Shown one piece after another: positions 59,223-64,000 of a stretch of 64,000 nucleotides of DNA. Position 1 is the first letter of the stretch, and each line of letters begins with the position of its first letter. Source of the stretch: ENR-C20 sp942493145 (lineage in GTDB: Bacteria; Bacillota; Clostridia; Acetivibrionales; DTU013). Made by a program: the position numbers and the translations under genes. The stretch spans positions 2,046,001 through 2,110,000 of the forward strand of contig OW818679.1 of NCBI GenBank assembly GCA_942493145.1, written 5' to 3'. Under the pieces are notes generated by a model, which saw only the letters and a list, made by a program, of their open reading frames with translations, was not told the origin of the DNA and searched no databases.

Positions 59223-59957
59223 TCAGATCATACGGTTGATCTCTTTTTTTAACCTGCCAATAATCCTTTTTTCCAGCCGGGATATGTATGATTGGGATAT
59301 GCCGAGCATGTCGGCAACCTCCTTCTGGGTCTTTTCTATACCGTTTGAAAGGCCGAAACGAAGCTCCATTATCCTCTTCTCCCGCATTGAAAGCTTCTTC
59401 ATCGCAGTGTTCAGAAGATCCCTGTCAACCTCGTCTTCCAGGCTTCTATGTATGATATCGTTCTCAGTGCCGAGAATATCGGACAGCAGCAGCTCATTTC
59501 CGTCCCAATCAATATTCAGTGGCTCATCAATGGATATCTCGGTCTTGATTTTATTGTTGCGTCTCAGATACATAAGTATTTCATTCTCAATGCATCTTGA
59601 TGCATATGTAGCCAGTTTTATGTTTCGTGATGGATTGAAGGTATTGATAGCCTTTATCAGGCCGATAGTTCCTATTGAAACGAGGTCTTCAACACCGATA
59701 CCGGTATTCTCGAACTTCCTGGCAATATAAACTACCAACCTCAGGTTGCGTTCTATCAGAACTGACTTCACCGAATTATCTTTGACTTCGAGCCTTGAAA
59801 GCAGATAATTCTCTTCCTCGTTACTAAGGGGAGGCGGTAAAGCTTCGCTGCCTCCAATATAATATACTGTTTCACCCTTAATAGAGGCTCCAATTTTCCA
59901 AAATAACTGCACCCACTTTATACGCAGGAACAGCCTCAACCGTTTAAAAATGTGCAT
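59223..59957 (-). CDS. sigE: Mother-cell sigma factor precursor pro-SigE
   Basis: SigE controls early mother-cell gene expression. The 244-residue protein starts with a basic, hydrophobic pro-sequence of about 30 residues (LRLFLRIKWVQLFWKIGASI) that keeps it inactive until SpoIIGA cuts it. The mature part begins near ETVYYIGGSEALPPPLSNEE. Region 2 and 4 motifs LVSIGTIGLIKAINTFNPSR, NIKLATYASRCIENEILMYL and ADMLGISQSYISRLEKRIIG are typical. It lies 19 bases after spoIIGA. Confidence 0.97.
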   Translation of the reverse strand: MHIFKRLRLFLRIKWVQLFWKIGASIKGETVYYIGGSEALPPPLSNEEENYLLSRLEVKDNSVKSVLIERNLRLVVYIARKFENTGIGVEDLVSIGTIGLIKAINTFNPSRNIKLATYASRCIENEILMYLRRNNKIKTEISIDEPLNIDWDGNELLLSDILGTENDIIHRSLEDEVDRDLLNTAMKKLSMREKRIMELRFGLSNGIEKTQKEVADMLGISQSYISRLEKRIIGRLKKEINRMI

Positions 59958-59976
59958 TTCCTTCTCCTTTCAGCGC

Positions 59977-60882
59977 TCAAATCAGTTCCGGATTGAGCAG
60001 GGCTTTATATTTTTCATTTCTTGACAACGTTTTGTTATGTATTCCGACAATCACATCGTTTATGTCTTTTCTCCTGTTATCATTATCAATTTCAATATAA
60101 TCCGGCCTGAAACCGACAAGCAGACCGTTTTCCCTGCCGAGTGAAGTGAAGGGTATGAGCCTGAACCTTGAAAACCAAAGAGTATCTGACACGGCTTTTG
60201 TAATACTATCCAGGTCGTTCTCCATATCACTGTCAAAAATATTTTTTATCTCTTCAGGTAAAATCTCCCTTATGGCATTGAATTCCGCAACTACGACAGG
60301 CATATTCGTAAGTGGATCTCTGAGTGAGTTTCCCGTATCAACCAATCCCCACATTGTAACAGCCTTTTTATTGAAAGCAATTACAATCTGTACCAGGAGT
60401 TTCTCCCTGCGAAGCCTGTCTATCACCTTTTCTTTAAATATCATCACCAATATGAAAGCTATTGCAAGCGCATAAAAAATCTCCGTCCATCTGGCACCCG
60501 CAAGGGGCAGAAAAGTCATAAATGCACTATTCCCCAAGACTTCTCCGCTTCTGTTCAGATAAAGCAATGCAAACCCTGCTCCTGCAAACATGAATGTTAT
60601 CAGATAGAATACTGCCATTGTCCTTAAGAACATTCCAAAACCTTCTATGTGGAATGCAACAGCAATCATGACACAGGACAGGGCAAGCTTTGCAAGCACT
60701 GTCGAATAAATCTTCATATCAGGCATAATAAGCATCAAAATAAGGAACAATGCCCCTACCGCTGCTCCCAGCAGCAGCCGCAGGCTTGAAATACTGCATT
60801 TTGAAAACTTTGCGGTAACATAAAGAATCAGAAAGTTGATGACTATGTTTTCCATTATCAAGACATCAAGATAAATTTCCAA
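59977..60882 (-). CDS. spoIIGA: Sporulation membrane aspartic protease SpoIIGA
   Basis: SpoIIGA cleaves the pro-sequence of SigE in response to the forespore signal SpoIIR. The 301-residue protein has about five membrane segments in the first 160 residues and a cytoplasmic protease domain with the active-site motif WGLVDTGNSLRDPLT. The start is TTG at 60882 with GGGG 9 bases upstream. A Spo0A-box-like sequence and TATAAT lie upstream. Confidence 0.93.
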   Translation of the reverse strand: MEIYLDVLIMENIVINFLILYVTAKFSKCSISSLRLLLGAAVGALFLILMLIMPDMKIYSTVLAKLALSCVMIAVAFHIEGFGMFLRTMAVFYLITFMFAGAGFALLYLNRSGEVLGNSAFMTFLPLAGARWTEIFYALAIAFILVMIFKEKVIDRLRREKLLVQIVIAFNKKAVTMWGLVDTGNSLRDPLTNMPVVVAEFNAIREILPEEIKNIFDSDMENDLDSITKAVSDTLWFSRFRLIPFTSLGRENGLLVGFRPDYIEIDNDNRRKDINDVIVGIHNKTLSRNEKYKALLNPELI

Positions 60883-60961
60883 TATATTACCCCACAGTCA
60901 GACAATCCCCTATTTTAGATATATTCGTATGTCTGTCATTTATGAATATCCAACGGAGATA

Positions 60962-60997
60962 ATTATAATTGAAATGCACTGCTGTTTATGTCGCAAA
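60962..60997 (-). promoter_or_regulatory. Predicted spoIIGA promoter with Spo0A-like box
   Basis: TATAAT (60967-60962) is preceded 22-23 bases upstream by TTTGCGACA (60997-60989); on the plus strand this is TGTCGCA, one base from the 0A-box TGTCGAA. The Bacillus spoIIG promoter has the same layout: -35 replaced by Spo0A sites and an unusually long spacer of 22 bases. Confidence 0.45.
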
Positions 60998-61026
60998 GTA
61001 AATTTAAAAATGGAAAATTTTATGAC

Positions 61027-61150
61027 AAAAAAGGACATATCTCAGACCCGCCGAGATGTGCCCCACTTGTGATACTGGACTATGATAATTCAAAAAGGGA
61101 CATATCTCAGACCCGCCGAGATGTGCCCCCTGTTAGAGATGTGTCCCTTT
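61027..61150. repeat. Two 38-bp palindromic repeats plus an inverted half copy
   Basis: Copies at 61027-61064 and 61092-61129 share GGACATATCTCAGACCCGCC and then GAGATGTGCCCC. Each can form a 12-base hairpin (GGGACATATCTC/GAGATGTGCCCC, one mismatch). A half copy GAGATGTGTCCCTTT at 61136-61150 is inverted and pairs with the start of copy 2. The stretch lies just after the ftsZ stop and is non-coding. Confidence 0.75.
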
Positions 61151-61151
61151 A

Positions 61152-62249
61152 CTACTTAAATCTGTTTTTTCTCAGGAATGTAGGGATTTCCAGTTCATCA
61201 TCACTTACATCCGCTGCTGTATGCCTTTTCATCTGCATGGTTTCAGGCTTGGCAGTCAATTTCTCGGCTGCTTTTTCGATCTTTTTGATTATCGGGCCCT
61301 TTTCGAAGCCTGTCGCAATAACGGTTATGAGCATCTCATCCTTAAGATTCTCATCTATCACTGCGCCGACTATTATATTGGCATCCGGATCGGCTGATTT
61401 CTGAACGAGCTCTGCTGCGAGATTGACCTCAAACAATCCAAGGTCGGCACCGCCGGTTATATTGAGCAGCACTCCACGTGCTCCTTCAATGGATGTTTCG
61501 AGTAACGGGCTCTGGATTGCTTGTCTTGCTGCTTCTTCAGCCTTACCTTCTCCCGAAGCTCTTCCTATACCCATATGAGCAAGTCCGGTGTTAACCATTA
61601 TTGTTTTGACATCTGCAAAATCCAGATTGATTAGTCCCGGTACTGCTATCAGATCGGAAATACCCTGTACACCCTGGCGAAGTACATCATCTGCTGTTCT
61701 GAACGCGTCTATGATTGATGTTTTTTTCTCGGAAATCTGCAATAATCTGTCATTTGGAATGGTGACGAGTGTGTCAACTACGCCTTTGAGGTTTTCAATA
61801 CCTCTCTCTGCAAATTGCATCCTTTTCCTACCCTCAAATACAAAAGGTTTTGTCACTACTCCAACAGTCAATATTCCCAATTCCTTGGCAATCTGAGCAA
61901 CAATCGGTGCTGCACCCGTTCCGGTACCGCCGCCCATTCCTGCTGTAACGAATACCATATCTGCGCCTTTAATGGCCTGGGCTATCTCATCTTTGCTTTC
62001 TTCAGCAGCCCTTTCACCGATATCGGGATTCGCACCTGCACCAAGACCTTTGGTAAGTTTATCTCCAATTTGAATTTTAGTATTTGCTTTTGACAAGAAT
62101 AGTGCTTGTTTGTCTGTGTTTATTGCTATAAATTCAACGCCGCGCAATCCTGCCGCGATCATCCTGTTGACTGCATTGTTTCCTCCGCCTCCGACGCCTA
62201 TTACCTTAATCTGGGCGAATTGTTCCATATCAATATCAAATTCCAGCAA
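61152..62249 (-). CDS. ftsZ: Cell division protein FtsZ
   Basis: FtsZ is the tubulin-like GTPase that forms the division ring. The 365-residue protein has IKVIGVGGGGNNAVNRMIAA, the tubulin signature GMGGGTGTGAAPIVAQIAKE, the T7 loop NLDFADVKTIM and the conserved C-terminal peptide LEIPTFLRKNRFK. The start is TTG at 62249 with GGGGG 7 bases upstream, giving the clostridial MLEFDIDMEQ start. Confidence 0.97.
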   Translation of the reverse strand: MLEFDIDMEQFAQIKVIGVGGGGNNAVNRMIAAGLRGVEFIAINTDKQALFLSKANTKIQIGDKLTKGLGAGANPDIGERAAEESKDEIAQAIKGADMVFVTAGMGGGTGTGAAPIVAQIAKELGILTVGVVTKPFVFEGRKRMQFAERGIENLKGVVDTLVTIPNDRLLQISEKKTSIIDAFRTADDVLRQGVQGISDLIAVPGLINLDFADVKTIMVNTGLAHMGIGRASGEGKAEEAARQAIQSPLLETSIEGARGVLLNITGGADLGLFEVNLAAELVQKSADPDANIIVGAVIDENLKDEMLITVIATGFEKGPIIKKIEKAAEKLTAKPETMQMKRHTAADVSDDELEIPTFLRKNRFK

Positions 62250-62318
62250 TTTGAATCCCCCTTTTTCATTGGTTCTGGCCTATAGTTGTATATTGAATTC
62301 TAACAATTCAATGCAACA

Positions 62319-62348
62319 AATATACGTAAATAATATCCTATTATTCAA
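62319..62348 (-). promoter_or_regulatory. Possible promoter between ftsA and ftsZ
   Basis: TTGAAT (62348-62343), an 18-base spacer and TATATT (62324-62319) lie 70 bases upstream of ftsZ in an AT-rich gap. It could give ftsZ transcription independent of ftsA. Confidence 0.4.
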
Positions 62349-62367
62349 ATTAACGCAATATATGAAT

Positions 62368-63607
62368 TCAAAACAACCTTTTTATGGCAGCAGCCATTTT
62401 CCCGAACGCGCTCTCGCCTTCCTTGCTGCGCCTGGCTTTCAGCAGTTTTGCTTCGTATGCCGAACTTCCACCCCTGCGAATATTTGAAACATATTTTATT
62501 ATACCTGCAGCAGTTATGTATTCAGGTTTTGTCAAACCCATGTGGTTGAGCTTGGAAACCCTCACCGGAAGCTCAAATACTTCGGCGGCAAGTTGTTTGC
62601 AGCCGTCAACATAGGATATTCCGCCACCGGTCAGCACGATGCCTCCCGGAAGGTTTTTTATAACGCATTCCTTTTCCACTTGGTTCCTGCATAATGAGAA
62701 TATTTCATATACCCTTGCTTCGATTATTTCAACTACTTCGGAAACTTTTACATTTTTCTTCTTATTTTCATTGATATCAAATACAGATATTTCCTGATCA
62801 TTCTTTATCAGAGAAGTCAATGCCAGTTCAAACTGTCGTTTGATTTTTTCAGCTTCTGCATTAGATATACGAAGTCCAATAGCAATATCGTTAGTAATAT
62901 GGTCACCACCAACCGGTATTGAATCATAGAAAATAAGCCTTTTGCCCTTAAATACAGATATATCGGTTACACCGCCGCCTACATCCAGAAGCACCACACC
63001 CATATCCTTCTCATCCGGTAGTAAGGCTGATTTCACCTGTCGCAAAAGCTTCGGCAACAATCCCGTCTATTCTTATACCTGCTCTTTCAATACTCTTTAC
63101 AATATTCTGAACAGATGTGATTTTTCCTACGATGATATCTGCATCCACTTCCAGTTTCATGCCGACCATGCCAACCGGATCGAGTATTTCATCATATCCG
63201 TCGATGATATATTGTCTGGGTATGACATCTATCAATTGCCTGTCGTTTGGGATTTCAACATCCCGCGCAGAATACAGGACATTATCGACATCCTTTTGTG
63301 TGATTTCCCTGTTGCCGTTTGATATGTTAATCCAACCGTTATTATTTATAACGCTGACATGCATTCCATGTATATTGACGTATGCTGATCCTACTTTGAG
63401 ATTTGACGACATTTCTGCTTCTTCTATAGACGTTTTAATTGAAGCTACAGTGCTTTCTATATCAACAATAACTCCTTTTTTCAGTCCGTTGCATGGAGTC
63501 ATTCCCCTGCCGATTATTTCCAGCTGGGATTGTCCTTTATCAACCCTTCCAATCATAGTACACACCTTGGAAGTTCCGATGTCAATACTTACAATCATAT
63601 CACCCAC
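62368..63607 (-). CDS. ftsA: Cell division protein FtsA, one frameshift as sequenced
   Basis: FtsA is the actin-like protein that ties FtsZ to the membrane. It has MIVSIDIGTSKVCTMIGRVD at the N terminus, then the SHS2 (1C) domain, LLDVGGGVTDISVFKGKRLI and a C-terminal amphipathic tail (KMAAAIKRLF). Two overlapping frames cover the gene. The upstream one ends at 63011, and the downstream one resumes with PDEKDMGVVLLD. Removing one base at about 63017-63021 gives the family-like EISLTPDEKDMG. A split would disable FtsA, and the rest of the gene shows no decay, so a sequencing error seems more likely than a real null. Confidence 0.85.
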
Positions 63608-63628
63608 TTAAGAACCCCCCCTGACAAA

Positions 63629-63979
63629 CTATATATTATCCTTTTTATCCGACTTATTCAATATATATCTGCGAATAACTGCGAAATTCAAGAATAATCT
63701 GTTACCAAATGCAAATATGGCAGCAAGATATATCTCAATGCCCAGCTGGTCACCAATGTAAGCAAGTGCCGCTGCAAGAAGTGCATTTCCGAAAAAACCG
63801 GATACGAATATCTTCATATTGAACTTACCCTGGACAGAAGCTGCAATTCCTCCGAAAACGGAATCAAGCGCTGCCAATATGGCTACCGCTACATAATTTG
63901 AATACTGCTGTGGTATGTTAATCGGGATGAAAACTACACCGATTATTATACCAATGATCAGACCCAAAATAGGCATCAT
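63629..63979 (-). CDS. sbp: Small basic protein Sbp (DUF1290)
   Basis: A 116-residue membrane protein with about three membrane segments and a basic C terminus (IRRYILNKSDKKD). It shows PILGLIIGIIIGVVFIPINI and VAILAALDSVFGGIAASVQG, the DUF1290 signature. The family lies next to ftsA in spore formers, and its function is unknown. GGAGG lies upstream of the ATG; ATG 63976 is also possible. Bases beyond 63979 are too few to identify the upstream gene. Confidence 0.9.
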   Translation of the reverse strand: MMPILGLIIGIIIGVVFIPINIPQQYSNYVAVAILAALDSVFGGIAASVQGKFNMKIFVSGFFGNALLAAALAYIGDQLGIEIYLAAIFAFGNRLFLNFAVIRRYILNKSDKKDNI

Positions 63980-64000
63980 ATCAATTACCTCCGCCCGGCG

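Noticed and set aside
61027..61150. CRISPR array
   Set aside because: Only two copies of a palindromic unit with one 27-base interval, no regular spacers and no cas genes.
60988..61404. Plus-strand open frame over the ftsZ end
   Set aside because: It spans the palindromic repeats and the antisense of ftsZ; no ribosome site or family match.

Overview
The window comes from a spore-forming, flagellated Firmicute of the class Clostridia. The evidence is the sporulation set (spoIIGA, sigE, sigG, yqfC, yqfD, a PdaA-type deacetylase), a Bacillus/Clostridium-type fla/che operon, a moderate to low GC look, and Shine-Dalgarno sequences close to GGAGG throughout. A fragment of a GH3 beta-glucosidase and a stand-alone CBM25-like protein hint at a polysaccharide-degrading clostridium (cluster III, Acetivibrio/Ruminiclostridium type). 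That placement is inference.

Layout: almost everything is on the minus strand. Bases 1-2300 hold the 3' end of dapB (+), a two-ACT-domain protein (+), a DUF624 membrane protein (-) and a GH3 fragment (-). All four are interrupted by single-base indels, most of them next to short homopolymers. A tRNA-Leu(GAG) and an acetate transporter gene (satP) follow on plus. From 3.3 to 11.5 kb runs the conserved clostridial set recO-era-cdd-dgkA/PAP2-ybeY-pgpH-phoH-yqfD-yqfC (minus). From 11.6 to 16.6 kb are a PdaA-type deacetylase, two DUF881 proteins and a nucleotidyltransferase/phosphomannomutase-like fusion. From 16.8 to 18.2 kb are a CBM25-like mini-protein (+), folT under a tetrahydrofolate riboswitch, and tRNA-Leu(CAA).

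From 50.8 down to 18.3 kb lies one nearly unbroken motility operon: flgBC, fliEFGHIJ, a MotE-like gene, fliK, flgD, a TIGR02530-type gene, flgE, swrD/flbD, fliLMY, cheY, fliOPQR, flhBA, flhFG, a PilZ gene, cheB, cheA, cheW, cheC, cheD, a small membrane protein, sigD, fapA, an unknown gene and a swrB-like gene. It encodes the basal body, hook, export apparatus, C-ring, chemotaxis core and the sigma factor for late flagellar genes. Flagellin, motAB and cheR are not in the window. Upstream are trmFO, topA, dprA and yifB, then nrdR and a PRC-barrel gene. The right end holds sigG, sigE, spoIIGA, ftsZ, ftsA (one frameshift as sequenced) and sbp, the usual division/early-sporulation cluster.

I found no CRISPR array, prophage, insertion sequence or recognisable defence system. 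The best candidates for under-described biology are modest: unknown small genes inside the motility operon, a structured leader before flgE, a palindromic intergenic repeat shared by both ends of the window, a sugar-mutase domain that has lost its catalytic motifs, and the leaderless CBM25-like protein.
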